31,678 nucleotides of DNA from Perkinsus olseni. Lineage: Eukaryota > Perkinsozoa > Perkinsida > Perkinsidae. Shown one piece after another: positions 9,178 through 18,294 of this stretch. Every line of letters begins with the position of its first letter. Position 1 is the first letter of the stretch. The stretch is taken from positions 1 to 31,678 of the forward strand of contig JABANP010000573.1 in the NCBI GenBank assembly GCA_013115135.1, given 5' to 3'. Under the pieces are notes generated by a model that was not told the origin of the DNA, searched no databases, and saw only the letters and a list, made by a program, of their open reading frames with translations. The translations under genes and the position numbers were made by a program.

Positions 9178-10401
9178 ATGCGACGGTTTCATAAGACTGT
9201 CAGGTCGTATTATAATGCTGTTCGGCTGTTCAGTTGTTCGGGTTCCTGCCGTCGTTCCTGGGTGGTGCTGGTTGTGGTTGTCTCTCTTGGTATCTTATTC
9301 TTGCTCTACGGCATCCTCGACCCCTGGCCGTACTCCCCCCTCGATCCTCATTCGAGGGTTAAGCGACTCGAACACGATAAGTTCATGAAAGAAGCGGAGG
9401 TTTACTTCGAGCCCTCACCAAGCCTGGTGGTGTTGACCACTCCCAGGCAGGGCCCCTACATCAGGACCTTCCTCTGGTCGTATCTAGCCCTTAACGACGA
9501 TGGTGCTGCTCCGCGGCCGCTTCCAGTGTTGCATATCCTCAATCGTGGCGACCCGGATATCCCCGTACAAGCCCGACACTCTCCCTCAGTGGAAGTCATC
9601 GATCTGGACCCACTGCCAACGCTCGACTACAACTCGTGGCGGAGGAATCTTTATGTCGATCACATCGGTGGCTTGGATGAATGTCTGAAGCTTAACTCCA
9701 CTTGGTGCATCATCTTTGAGAACGATGCTATGCTGACTGACCATTTCCTCACCAAGTTCCACAAATACGTCGGGAAGGCTGTCTCCGATACTGCGATGGT
9801 GAAGCTGTTCGTGTCTGACCACTGGTCGGGCTACGAGGATGTCGACGTTCCCTACTTTGTCCTCTTCTTTATTATCTCTTCGGCCCTCCTCACTATGGTG
9901 TTTATACGTCGGCAAGTGCCCAGTCGCGTGAAGGCCCTGCTGTACGCCTCCGCCGTCAGTGGGATGGTTATTTTATTGGCATTGTTGATTACTAAACAGC
10001 AACTGCTAAAGCTTCGTTATGTAGGATTGCATTCTCCCGTCAGTCTTATCGAGACCAACGTTCGTGCTAGTACCGTGGCAACTGCGTATCCACAAGGTCG
10101 GGTACAGTCTATCAAAGATTACTTACAACGAGAGCTGGATAGAGGGCCTCAGGGGGGCGACGGATACGACCTCGATTTCTCACAGTTCAACTGGGCCAAA
10201 GAAGAAGGGAAGATTCTTCGTACATACCCATCACTGGTGCAGCACATGGGAGTTAGGTCGAGCTCGAAGGGTGGGGATGCTGGAGACCAGCAACAACTGT
10301 ACAACAACCTGGCGCAAGATTCCTCCTTCGTTATACACTACGATTCACTCATTGACGATGACGGTGGTTACCCCGGCGAGAGTCTTCCCATCCACGTCTG
10401 A
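9178..10401 (+). CDS. PGAP4-like GPI-glycan glycosyltransferase
   Basis: A 407-residue single-exon membrane protein with the unusual layout of PGAP4 (TMEM246). A type II anchor lies at about residues 28-47. A GT-A-like glycosyltransferase half follows (LVVLTTPRQGPYIRTFLWSY, IDLDPLPTLDYNSWRRN). A metal/sugar-nucleotide ExD motif lies in CIIFENDAMLTDHF at 177-190. The domain is then interrupted by two membrane helices (about 226-243 and 253-271) before its second half resumes. Human PGAP4 adds GalNAc to the GPI anchor in the Golgi and has this same inserted hairpin. The donor sugar here is not shown by sequence. The ATG follows a pyrimidine-rich TTTCTTATTGCCAG by one base, which looks like a splice acceptor. 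The next gene starts 198 bp downstream. Confidence 0.66.
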   Translation: MRRFHKTVRSYYNAVRLFSCSGSCRRSWVVLVVVVSLGILFLLYGILDPWPYSPLDPHSRVKRLEHDKFMKEAEVYFEPSPSLVVLTTPRQGPYIRTFLWSYLALNDDGAAPRPLPVLHILNRGDPDIPVQARHSPSVEVIDLDPLPTLDYNSWRRNLYVDHIGGLDECLKLNSTWCIIFENDAMLTDHFLTKFHKYVGKAVSDTAMVKLFVSDHWSGYEDVDVPYFVLFFIISSALLTMVFIRRQVPSRVKALLYASAVSGMVILLALLITKQQLLKLRYVGLHSPVSLIETNVRASTVATAYPQGRVQSIKDYLQRELDRGPQGGDGYDLDFSQFNWAKEEGKILRTYPSLVQHMGVRSSSKGGDAGDQQQLYNNLAQDSSFVIHYDSLIDDDGGYPGESLPIHV

Positions 10402-10598
10402 TTTGTATAATATGTAGCATTACGCAATTTGCAGTGATGATGATGAATTGGTTCAAGCGGTTCAAGCGTTAATCATTCTGCTCTTGAGTTGTCCAGTGTC
10501 ATTCTCGATAGAGGGACAACGGTTACTGATGTGCGGAGCTTCCTACGGCTGATTGGCATCCTCGCTCAGCAGTCACTGATCCTCGGCGTCGTCGTCCA

Positions 10599-11252
10599 AT
10601 GGTTCCTGTCGTGTCTTGGCCAAGTGGAAGGCTTCTCCCGTCTGATGTCGAACTGTACCATGAAGGTGAGTGGCTGAATGATATGTGTATCCTCTACTAT
10701 TTCGATGTACTTTTGTATAACGAGTACAGCCGACATAAGAATTGGGAGGACCTCCTGCTGGTGGATCCGTCCACTGCCTTTGCAATACGCTTCGAGGACG
10801 ACGAGGAAGACCTGGCCCAGCTCATCGAGGGTCTTCGTGTGAAAGACAGACGATGCCTGATCGTCCCTCTTAACGATAACAGCGACCCTGCTCTGCCGTG
10901 CGGTGGTGCTCACTGGTCTCTGCTAGTGCTGTCTCGTACGGCGTTATCAAGGCCTTGGTCGGGTGTTTACTACGACTCAGCTGCTGGACGGAAGATGCCT
11001 TCATGGGTTAGTGGTGTCAGTAAAAAACTGACTAATAGTGATGTTCGTATTACGGTTGGTGAGTGCAGCAAACAGAGCAACTGCAGTGGTTGTGGCGTGT
11101 ACGTACTTGAGTTTGCGAAGCGAGTACTTCAGGCTTCGCTGGGTGATGGTACTCCTGCCAACTTACTCGGTGTCCTCCCTCGTGATGTGTCGATCTTGCG
11201 TGAGACAATACTCGAGAGTATCCACAAGAATGCTGGCAGAGCATCAAGCTGA
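10599..11252 (+). CDS. Ulp1/C48 cysteine protease, SENP8 (DEN1/NEDP1)-like
   Basis: A 217-residue protein, the size of the SENP8 deneddylases, which cleave NEDD8 from precursors and cullins; SUMO proteases are the alternative. The papain-like Ulp1 catalytic set is present: GEWLNDMCILYYFDVL at 23-38 as the substrate-binding start, His105 in GGAHWSLLVL, Asp126 in YYDSAAG, the oxyanion Gln159 in KQSN, and nucleophile Cys165 in GCGVYVLEFAKRV. The family's DCG is changed to GCG, so the residue just before the nucleophile is Gly rather than Asp; the triad itself is intact. Intron-free. It is the last gene of the plus-strand run and converges on the GNAT array. Cytosol or nucleus is expected. Confidence 0.82.
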   Translation: MVPVVSWPSGRLLPSDVELYHEGEWLNDMCILYYFDVLLYNEYSRHKNWEDLLLVDPSTAFAIRFEDDEEDLAQLIEGLRVKDRRCLIVPLNDNSDPALPCGGAHWSLLVLSRTALSRPWSGVYYDSAAGRKMPSWVSGVSKKLTNSDVRITVGECSKQSNCSGCGVYVLEFAKRVLQASLGDGTPANLLGVLPRDVSILRETILESIHKNAGRASS

Positions 11253-11778
11253 GTTTCTATCTCACCATCTGTTGTGTCAATCTCCATCAATGCTCGCAAG
11301 CAGCTGGGCCCCCTCGGCGAGGCTCTCCTGCTTGCTGACCGTGATGAATAGCGATCTCTGGCACCCTCCACGCCTCCAGTCATCTTCATGAAGTGGGGGA
11401 ACCCGTCATATCTAGAATCATCATCGCTGGCAGCGATGATGATTCTAGATATGCGGATTCACGAAGTCGGCTGAGTCCGACAGCTGAGCAACTCAGCGAC
11501 GATTGAAACACCTCATGGTTTCCGAATTCATCAGGGAACTCCTAAAGGGAATGTGCTCACGTCGTAGGCATTGAACGGAGAAGTTCGAATATTTTGCGGA
11601 GGGCATGATCCTCGGAAGACTAAGAAAGAGTCTTTTTCAAAAGACGATATCGATTCTTTTGGGATCCCGGGATGATATGTCAACTTGAAGCTAAGATATT
11701 TCTACGAGGGATAACATCAATCATAGCACATAATCATGGCATCATCACCAACGAAGCCGTGGAGCGGCGGAAGGGCTC
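11253..11778. other. Convergent intergenic region
   Basis: This region lies between the 3' ends of the protease (+) and GNAT copy G1 (-). It contains the 47-nt palindrome at 11407-11453. Further downstream are a weak inverted AAAAGA...TCTTTT and a CCCGGG palindrome at about 11640-11675. No coding frame is supported. Confidence 0.5.
11407..11453. repeat. Near-perfect 47-nt palindrome (23-bp arms, 1-nt centre)
   Basis: CATATCTAGAATCATCATCG plus CTG (11407-11429) is the exact reverse complement of 11431-11453 around a single G. It lies midway between two convergent genes, 154 bp after one stop codon and 325 bp from the other. It would form a very stable hairpin in transcripts of either strand. 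A role in 3' end formation or a recent foldback insertion are both possible. Confidence 0.9.
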
Positions 11779-12568
11779 TCACTTGGGTTCCACAGGGTCG
11801 AACAAATCGTGTAGGGTGTCCACAACGAAGTAATCATTCGTAGTAGGCAAGCGCATAGCTGTCGGTGGAAGATCTGTCGGTAGATTGTCGGCAGAGGAAG
11901 AATCGAAGTAAAAGGCAAATCCATCGTAGTGTGCTGATTTACCTGAGGGAGGGAACATCCGCGTCTACGATCTGCTGCACGCTCACCTTTGTAAACGAAG
12001 CCTATTCTCTTGTACAAGTTTTGGGGAGAGTTCGGGTTGAGGGGTTCTACCAATAGGAATGCACCATCTAACTCGGGCCATCCCTTCTTCATCTGAACAC
12101 CAACATCTCGGAACAGAAAAACAACTGGGTAGCGATTACGTATGCGAGTAGTTGTTTAATCATTTGTGTTGCCACTCCCTTCCTCCTCCAATCCTTCCTC
12201 ACATCAACTGCATCGATGTACACCCACTCGCCGTAATTTTCTCTACTTATTAGGGCGTATTCCAGAGACCCAGCAACAGGCTGAAACACACATGCTTCGG
12301 TCTAGTATGATTCATACAGTTCGAGAGCATTCTCGTATCTCACCTCCCCTTCCGCAGCGGTCGGGTCAACGGCTACGAAATCAGCAGAGTCATCTGTCAG
12401 CCGTTCAATCCTCGTTACGTTGTCGGATGGTAGCGCGCACCGGTAGTCTAGTTGAGTAGCGTTAACGATAAGGTTGGTATCCTGCTGAGTGCGGCTCCTG
12501 ATGGCAAGGAGAGTCCACGGCAGCGACCCGCCGAAGAGAAGGAGGTTGGTGATGGCAGGAGTCAGCAT
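11779..12568 (-). CDS. GNAT acetyltransferase, array copy G1
   Basis: Four exons (12568-12344, 12280-12140, 12092-11987, 11942-11779) join in phase to 211 residues. The N-terminus is a signal-anchor-like hydrophobic stretch (AITNLLLFGGSLPWTLLAI). Next comes a conserved sequon (VNATQLDYRC), then the GNAT core. That core has strand YGEWVYIDAVDV, the acetyl-CoA pyrophosphate loop WRRKGVATQ (R/Q-x-x-G-x-A) and helix IKQLLAY. The later strand-helix NLYKRIGFVYK and a C-terminal DGFAFYFDSSSADNLPTDLP module end the protein. The hydrophobic start and sequon suggest a secretory or lumenal enzyme; the acceptor substrate is unknown. Intron 1 (63 nt) is a multiple of three but has a stop. An in-frame ATG at 12586 would add six residues; 12568 aligns with the sister copies. 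It is the terminal copy of the array. Confidence 0.85.
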
Positions 12569-12627
12569 AATGTCCGCAACTGCCATGTCAGGTTAGTCTA
12601 GAACAGCTCGCAACATGGTTATCCGTT

Positions 12628-12650
12628 GGGAAGTTGCAGGGCACTCGAAA
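12628..12650 (-). promoter_or_regulatory. Upstream GNAT box of G1
   Basis: GGGAAGTTGCAGGGCACTCG followed by AAA on the plus strand lies 60 bp upstream of the G1 start codon. The same GGAARTT...CRCTCGAAA arrangement occurs upstream of G3, G4, G5 and G6. It is a candidate core-promoter or regulatory element. Confidence 0.6.
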
Positions 12651-13337
12651 CTAGGTGAACTTCGAGCGACGATTGATATTTCCGCCTGCGCAGAATTTTC
12701 ACGCTCGCTCGAGTTCTTCTGTTGCGTTACGAATCACGCTCACGATGAAGTCTCGATGATTGCGTAGATTGCCCTCTTCTTCCCCTTCTCTTCGGTCCGC
12801 ACTTCGTCCGCGTCTACTATCGTTAAGTGAGGTCCTCAATAGACGTATTTCGAGCCGTCCTGCGATTGTGGATATACTGTATCATGCCCATCGGTCATTA
12901 CTATCGATCTGAACTTGGGTTTCCCGTGGTCCGTCTCACAAGTGGGCAAGTGTACTGACCCATGGGTTTACAGAAATCGGACAACTCTTCTTATAAAGCG
13001 TCGAACTGTAGTGTCGCTGATACTTGTCTGCAGACTACCGAGCTTCAAAACCCGAGGCTTCTCGCTGATGAGAGGAACGCGGAGGCAACCTTGGTGGTTG
13101 TCTATGATCGGTCGCACCTCACCGTGTCGGCTCAATTAATCTCAACTGCTCGAAGCATGCCTATCCACGCACAGGCTAGATGATACTTCTTAGACCAACA
13201 ACATGGGAATCATCCATTCCGTGACTGGCAGCGCTTCTACTACTACTACAACTAGAATGCCTTCCGATGAGCAATTAACATCAACATTAACATGGGGATG
13301 ACAATACTCGTATTCCCGAATCATACTGAGGCACTTC
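12651..13337. other. Intergenic between G1 and G2
   Basis: This holds the distal G1 upstream region and the G2 3' flank. A plus-strand frame at 12962-13183 has balanced composition, but I find no start context, splice support or homology, so I do not call a gene. A short ACTACTACTACAAC tract lies near 13240. Confidence 0.4.
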
Positions 13338-14254
13338 TCACTCGCTATCGGGGATGATCAAATCGCAAAAGAACTGCTCGACGAAAGAATTGGTTGTGAG
13401 AGGCAGGCTGATGTCGATCGAGGGGAGGTCCTTAGGTAAATTGGCCGATGGTGAATCGAAGTAGAAGACGTACCCGTCGTAAGGCCCTGATTTACCTAGC
13501 ATTAGTAGCAGGGGAAGGACGGTAGCTCCGAGGGTCCCTTGGCCACTCACCCTTGTAGTTGAAGCCTACTTTCTCGTATAAATCCTTAACAGATTTCTCG
13601 GACTTGCCAACTACTAGGTATGCACCATCAACATTAGGCCATCCTTTATGAATCTGAACACCAACCCCAACATCCCGAGTGGTGGGGATGGATCGAGATT
13701 ACGTATGCAAGTAGTCGTTTAATCAGCTGTGTTGCCACTCCCTTCCTCCTCCAATCCTTCTTCACATCAACTGCATCGATGTACACCCACTCGCCGGCCC
13801 CCGGTACGCTCATAAGAGCGTATTCAAGGGAACCAACCACGGGCTGAAATACACGTCGATTGGTCAGGTGAAATCCCTTCAGGCAAGGTGGTCTTAATGC
13901 TGATAGAAGACCTCGCGAAATTCCCACCTCTCCCCTCTTAGCGGTGGGGTCCACAGCCACGAAGTCAGCCGAGTCATCCATTTGTCGAGCGTCCCTAGCC
14001 AAGTTATCGGACGGAAGAGCACAACGATACTCGAGGCGGGAAGCGTCCTCGATCGTGATGCTGCTGCCCGGGTGGAGAGCACTCCTAGCCAGGACTGTCC
14101 ATGATAGCAGCCCCGTGATGAGAAGATTTAAATATGCGATAGTCAACGTGACGAGCAACAGTTCGATAAAGAGAAACTGGCAATAGCACAACCTGAAGCG
14201 AGGCGGTCTTATCGGAACCCACCACTCTCTAGGGATACCGTCCAGTGGCACCAT
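13338..14254 (-). CDS. GNAT acetyltransferase, array copy G2
   Basis: Exons are 14254-13928, 13843-13703, 13653-13551 and 13495-13338. The core matches its sisters: GEWVYIDAVDVKKDWRRKGV with loop RRKGVATQL, then LYEKVGFNYK and DGYVFYFDSPSANLPKDLPS. The N-terminus differs. The sister start Met is absent (the equivalent residues read TIAYLNLLITGLL), so translation probably begins at the ATG at 14254, adding about 30 residues with a second hydrophobic stretch. The sister sequon (NAS) is replaced by EDASRLEYRC, so the glycosylation site is lost. No upstream GNAT box is seen. Intron 1 is 84 nt and fully readable in frame, so an isoform with 28 extra residues is possible. Confidence 0.8.
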
Positions 14255-14618
14255 CGCAGTAATTTCCAACTGCACGTAGCTCACCGGTAGGTAGTAATAG
14301 TACGACCACTTTCATCGAGCATGCTCAGTGATAATTCAGAAACTGAATTTCAGTCACCATCCCGAGACGAGTGTATGAATGATCAAGGAAGCATGAAACG
14401 CATGGAGACGTAGGGTTCGTGACTGCTTCCTACCCTACTCGATAGAAGCTTTCCTTATACATCGTGCTGTACATGGTAAAATCACCAGGTCTCTCAGCGC
14501 AAGGGAGGCGTCTCAGAGCTTGCTACCCTGCAACTCAACGGCTTCTCCTTCATAAAGAACATCAACATCATCATACCAATACTTTGATAACGAATGAGCA
14601 TGACCTAGAAAGAGGGCT
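14255..14618. other. Intergenic between G2 and G3 with a dispersed repeat
   Basis: The stretch between the G2 start and the G3 stop holds one copy of a 66-bp dispersed repeat at 14440-14505 and no coding sequence that I can support. The GNAT box found before other copies is missing here. Confidence 0.5.
14440..14505 (+). repeat. Dispersed 66-bp repeat, copy A
   Basis: Begins CGATAGAAGCTTTCCTTAT and ends CTCTCAGCGCAAGGG. A second copy in the same orientation lies at 30027-30093 inside an ITPK intron, differing at about seven positions and one indel. No terminal repeats or duplicated target sites are visible, and no known small RNA is recognised. Confidence 0.7.
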
Positions 14619-15459
14619 TCATCTAACGCCAACAACAAATAAATTATAATAATCTTGTGCAAGGTCAAGATCGGTTATGGCAGGAAGCCGCATTTCAGTG
14701 AGAGGCGGATCCTTGGGTAGATTGGCAACAGCAGATGGTGAACTGAAGCTGAAGACATATCCATCCCAGGCGCCTGTCACACCTAAAACCAACACAACCG
14801 GGCACCCCCCCCCGATATCGTAGACTACCCCACCTTTGTAAACAAAGCCTAATTTCTTGTACAGCCTTATAGCGGGCTCGTTGGTGGGGAGTACTCCTAG
14901 GTATGCACCATCGACATCGGGCCATCCCTCGTAGAGCTGAACAACAACTGCAACATCCCGAGGGGTGGGGATGGATGGGCATTACGTATGCAAGTAGTCG
15001 TTTTATCAGCTGTGTTGCCACTCCCTTTCTCCTCCAATCCTCCCTTACTTTCACATCATCGATATATACCCACTTACCATACTTCGGTCTGCTCACTAGA
15101 CCGAATCCGAGAGATGCAACCACAGCCTGAAGCGGATAGCTAACGTCCTGTTACGATTGATGGATGGCACAGCCGAATGATAAGTGACGGATCGCCTCCC
15201 CCATCTCCCCCACCTTCCTCTTTCTCGCCAATGGGTTTACTGCTACAAAGTTACCGCCATCAGGCATCTGCTTATTTCTGTCGAATTTGTCAGACGGCAG
15301 CGAAAGCCTGTATTCTAGTTGGGAGGCGTTGACGACAGAGCGGCTGTCTGGATGCTTTTCAGATCGCCGCAAGAAACTCAATAGTCGAAGACCTCTCATT
15401 CCGAGGACCATCCATGGAAGGAGACCCGCGAGGAGGAGATTGGGGATGCTGATACGCAT
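14619..15459 (-). CDS. GNAT acetyltransferase, array copy G3
   Basis: Exons 15459-15214, 15126-14986, 14936-14834 and 14782-14619 join in phase to 225 residues. The signal-anchor-like start is MRISIPNLLLAGLLPWMVLG. A sequon (VNASQLEYRL), the GNAT strand GKWVYIDDVKV, loop WRRKGVATQ and helix IKRLLAY follow. The C-terminal module is DGYVFSFSSPSAVANLPKDP, and the tail is longer and less acidic than in G4. Intron 1 is 87 nt, again a multiple of three, with a stop. It is closest to G4 in exons 1 and 2, consistent with a recent duplication. The GNAT box lies 84 bp upstream of the ATG. Confidence 0.85.
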
Positions 15460-15542
15460 TCTGATAATATGAACGACTGAATGGTGCCTGAAGGGCGTCC
15501 CCAGTCCACTACGAAATAGTATCTAGCGGAGACAATCAGCAC

Positions 15543-15564
15543 GGAAATTTTTGGACACTCGAAA
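15543..15564 (-). promoter_or_regulatory. Upstream GNAT box of G3
   Basis: GGAAATTTTTGGACACTCG then AAA (plus strand), 84 bp before the start codon; same arrangement as the G1, G4, G5 and G6 boxes. Confidence 0.6.
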
Positions 15565-15999
15565 GAAAACGAGATCTCGAGCCGCCACGAGATTACTTTT
15601 TCCGACGAAATGTCCCCCCCCGGACGACTGCAACTATTGGTAGCTAGCCCGGTGGATCTATCCAGAACTACTGGTCGAAAATGCCGTCTCGCACAAATTC
15701 GTTGGGCCAGTCATACACCACTTGCGTACTCTGCTGCGGTTGGGACATCTGTCACCCCTCCACGGCTGATCGATTCGCAACTTGAGCTCTTTTCCCATTG
15801 TATGTTACGCAAGGTCGCGGACGAAGAGCCGGGATTTTTTACCTATAAGCGCATTGCTTCTGCCCATTGCTCTACAGATTGAGTGACACAGGAACATTAC
15901 ACGACAGTTCGATAAGTCTAGACCTGTCGCTGTACTCGAGATGCACAATAGCAATGGTGCATCAGATCGGTGAGTGACGTAGCACGAGCGTCCTAGTTA
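15565..15999. other. Intergenic, no gene called
   Basis: Upstream flank of G3. A plus-strand frame from 15610 to 15882 is open but starts at a C-run, has no domain and lies in the region where sister copies have only flank. I see no other repeat. Confidence 0.4.
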
Positions 16000-16508
16000 C
16001 TAGTCAGTAATCACCGGTGGCTCCTGTTGTTCAACCGCCTCTAGCTGTGGTTCACCAGGCCGCACAGCCCCGAATAGTTGGGAGTGACTGCAACAGTCCT
16101 TGTACAAACGCAAGAAATAGGGGAGGAGGGGCAGGATCAGTGAGGCAGAGCCCATCATAAGCCTGCTGCCATTCTCGTTGAAACGATGACTGATCGTGTA
16201 CGCGACGACCACATCAACATGTCCACACTCTACACACGGCTCGGGCATCCAAATTAGATGACTTGATACTCGGTCGAGTGCAATGAATCAACACCATGAT
16301 CACCCATCGGGTAGACTCCCTATGTACCATCCGGCTGTGTCCGAGGGATAGGAGCCATCATCGCGGCAATAGCGACAGTTGTATTTCGATGAGAGTAACT
16401 GTTAACCATTAGGAAACTCGAGTCAATGGTTTGAGTTACTTGAGTCACTTGAGTCAATGGTTTAGTGGAATCCTTAGATTCCGCCAATGAAAACACTAAT
16501 AGAGCCAT
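16000..16508 (-). CDS. Hypothetical small membrane protein, two exons
   Basis: I do not recognise it. The ATG at 16508 starts a hydrophobic N-terminus (MALLVFSLAES) followed by a TQVTQVTQT repeat. The exon ends at donor GTACATAGG (16327), phase 1. The acceptor GTGTGTAG at 16230 gives exon 2 (16229-16000) in phase, for 136 residues in all. Exon 2 has a hydrophobic helix (SASLILPLLPYFLRLYK) and an acidic Pro/Glu tail (EAVEQQEPPVITD). An alternative is a single exon from the ATG at 16248 (82 residues, starting MPEPCVECGH). It lies between GNAT copies G3 and G4 on the same strand but shares nothing with them. Confidence 0.35.
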
Positions 16509-16974
16509 CAACTCGCGTCAAGCTAAGCTTAGGTTCCATAGTTGCGCACTTGCACAACTACAGTAACCAGCCATGTTGTTTAGCCCGAGGCTAATAGCCT
16601 CGCCCACAAAGATATCGTGACAGAGAGTGCACATCAATCGGAGATAGGTTCGAGCGATAGTTCTGCATGGTATGTGCTGTGCGCCACGCACATTTCTGTC
16701 GCTCGTTCGGCCGTTCGGATAACCCGGTTATTCAGTGATTCTAGGATGGGAAGGCTATTCATCAGCTACGATAGCTGCCCCGGACGGGCTGCTAGCCTTA
16801 TGTTTGCTAAAGATGATGATGCTGCCCGCGAAAGGGATACCCCTGAGCAGTTCTAAAAACCACCTATACTGGAACTCAAAAGAAGCTTCTCGATACACAC
16901 CGATATACAACAGCGAACATGATGGTAGTCATTCCCATGGCGAGTAGCGTTCGTAGCAACGGGCGAGGAGGCCC
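16509..16974. other. Intergenic between the small gene and G4
   Basis: No supported gene. Overlapping plus-strand frames at 16617-16947 lack starts in good context and homology. This stretch holds the G4 3' flank. Confidence 0.4.
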
Positions 16975-17866
16975 TTACTTCCCATCAGACGGGAACAAAG
17001 CATTGGACAACTGGTCAAGCAAGGGATGATGTACCGCAGGCAGGCGCATCCAAGACGGTGGTGGCCTCTTCGGTAAACTGGCGACCGTAGCACTTGATGC
17101 CGACGAGTTGAAATAATACAGATATCCGTAGGCGGGAACTCGGATACCTGATAAGAGGCTGACAACATCATTAAAGTCCCGACGGGCCCCGTCGGACGGG
17201 GAGTTGCTCGACCACTCACCCTCGCTAATTAGGACAACATCTTTGACGTGACGGAAGCCTATCTTCTCGTAGAGCCCTTTTATGGATGCATTGCGTTCCA
17301 GCACACATAGAAATGCACCAACGACATCGGACCATCCCTTGTGGATCTGAACACCAACCCCAACATCCCGAGGGGTGGGGATGGATGGAGATTACGTATG
17401 CGAGTAGTCGTTTCATCAGCTGTGTTGCCACTCCCTTCCTCCTCCAATCCTCCCTGACTTCAACATCATCGATGTACACCCACTCTCCGTACCCCGGTCT
17501 ACTCACTACGCCGAATCCGAGGGATGCAACAACATTCTGAAATGAACACAGATAGATACATAACGATTGATCGATGGCACTGCCGCTTAGTGAATGACGG
17601 AAGGCCATCGCGTACCCTACCTCCCCCTTCTCGGCGGATGGGTTCGCTGCTACATAGTTAACACAGCCAGGCATTTGGAAGTCTCTTGCCCACGCATCCG
17701 ACGGCTGCAAAACTCTATACTCGAGCTGGGAGGCGTTGACGACAGGTCTGGTGTCCGGATGAACTTTGAATGAACGGAAGCATCTCAACATTCGGAGACC
17801 TCTCATTCCAAACACCATCCACGGGAGCAGCCCAGCGAAGAAGAGATTGGGGATGCTGAGACGCAT
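16975..17866 (-). CDS. GNAT acetyltransferase, array copy G4
   Basis: Exons 17866-17621, 17536-17396, 17346-17220 and 17147-16975 join in phase to 228 residues. The start is MRLSIPNLFFAGLLPWMVFG, then sequon VNASQLEYRV and core strand GEWVYIDDVEV. The acetyl-CoA loop WRRKGVATQ, helix MKRLLAY, then LYEKIGFRHVKD and GYLYYFNSSASSATVASLPK follow. Exon 3 is 24 nt longer than in G3 (adds DVVLISE). Introns 1 (84 nt) and 3 (72 nt) are multiples of three with no in-frame stop, so the gene reads open through both and only intron 2 (49 nt) must be removed. Intron 3 contains a GC-rich hairpin (CCGTCCGACGGG). A GNAT box lies 64 bp upstream of the ATG. Confidence 0.85.
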
Positions 17867-17929
17867 CGTAATGATATCAACATCTGTACGATGACTGGAT
17901 GGCGACCCCAAACCCCTAAGAAAGAGGAT

Positions 17930-17952
17930 GGAAATTATCAAACACTCGAAAA
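17930..17952 (-). promoter_or_regulatory. Upstream GNAT box of G4
   Basis: GGAAATTATCAAACACTCG then AAAA (plus strand), 64 bp before the start codon. The sequence on its far side (GGGCGACAA) is also shared with G5. Confidence 0.6.
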
Positions 17953-18294
17953 TCAGTGCAAATTCGGGCGACAAGAAGGGTGTCTTTTCCGACAACGAAG
18001 CTCCTGGCTTCTAAAGCATCCTGCTGGACTCAAGGATGAAGCATCAGATCCCGGGTTATCAGATCCCGGGATCCCGCGCACAGGTGTATCGCGTTACCTC
18101 ATCCTACCGTGAATTCCTCCGGGATACATAGAACGCGAGGTGGCACATGAGCCGTGGCGGCATATACTACAACTCCAAAGATGACTCAACGAACAACAAC
18201 ATCATCATGAGCATCATCATCACCATCATCATGAACATCATTAGCCTCGTTCGCATCGAGGACATAGCAACAGATCAGACACGGAAGCGAACGC
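17953..18294. other. Intergenic between G4 and G5
   Basis: Contains a duplicated GATCCCGGG palindrome near 18047-18075 and a simple CATCAT-rich tract at about 18200-18240. No coding sequence is supported. Confidence 0.5.

Noticed and set aside
16420..16463. Direct repeat GAGTCAATGGTTT, two copies
   Set aside because: The repeat falls in the coding-like TQVTQVTQT stretch of the small minus-strand gene and is too short to mean more.
18189..18240. CATCAT-rich tract as a regulatory repeat
   Set aside because: Short imperfect ATC/ATG repeats are spread over the whole window, so this looks like background simple repeat.
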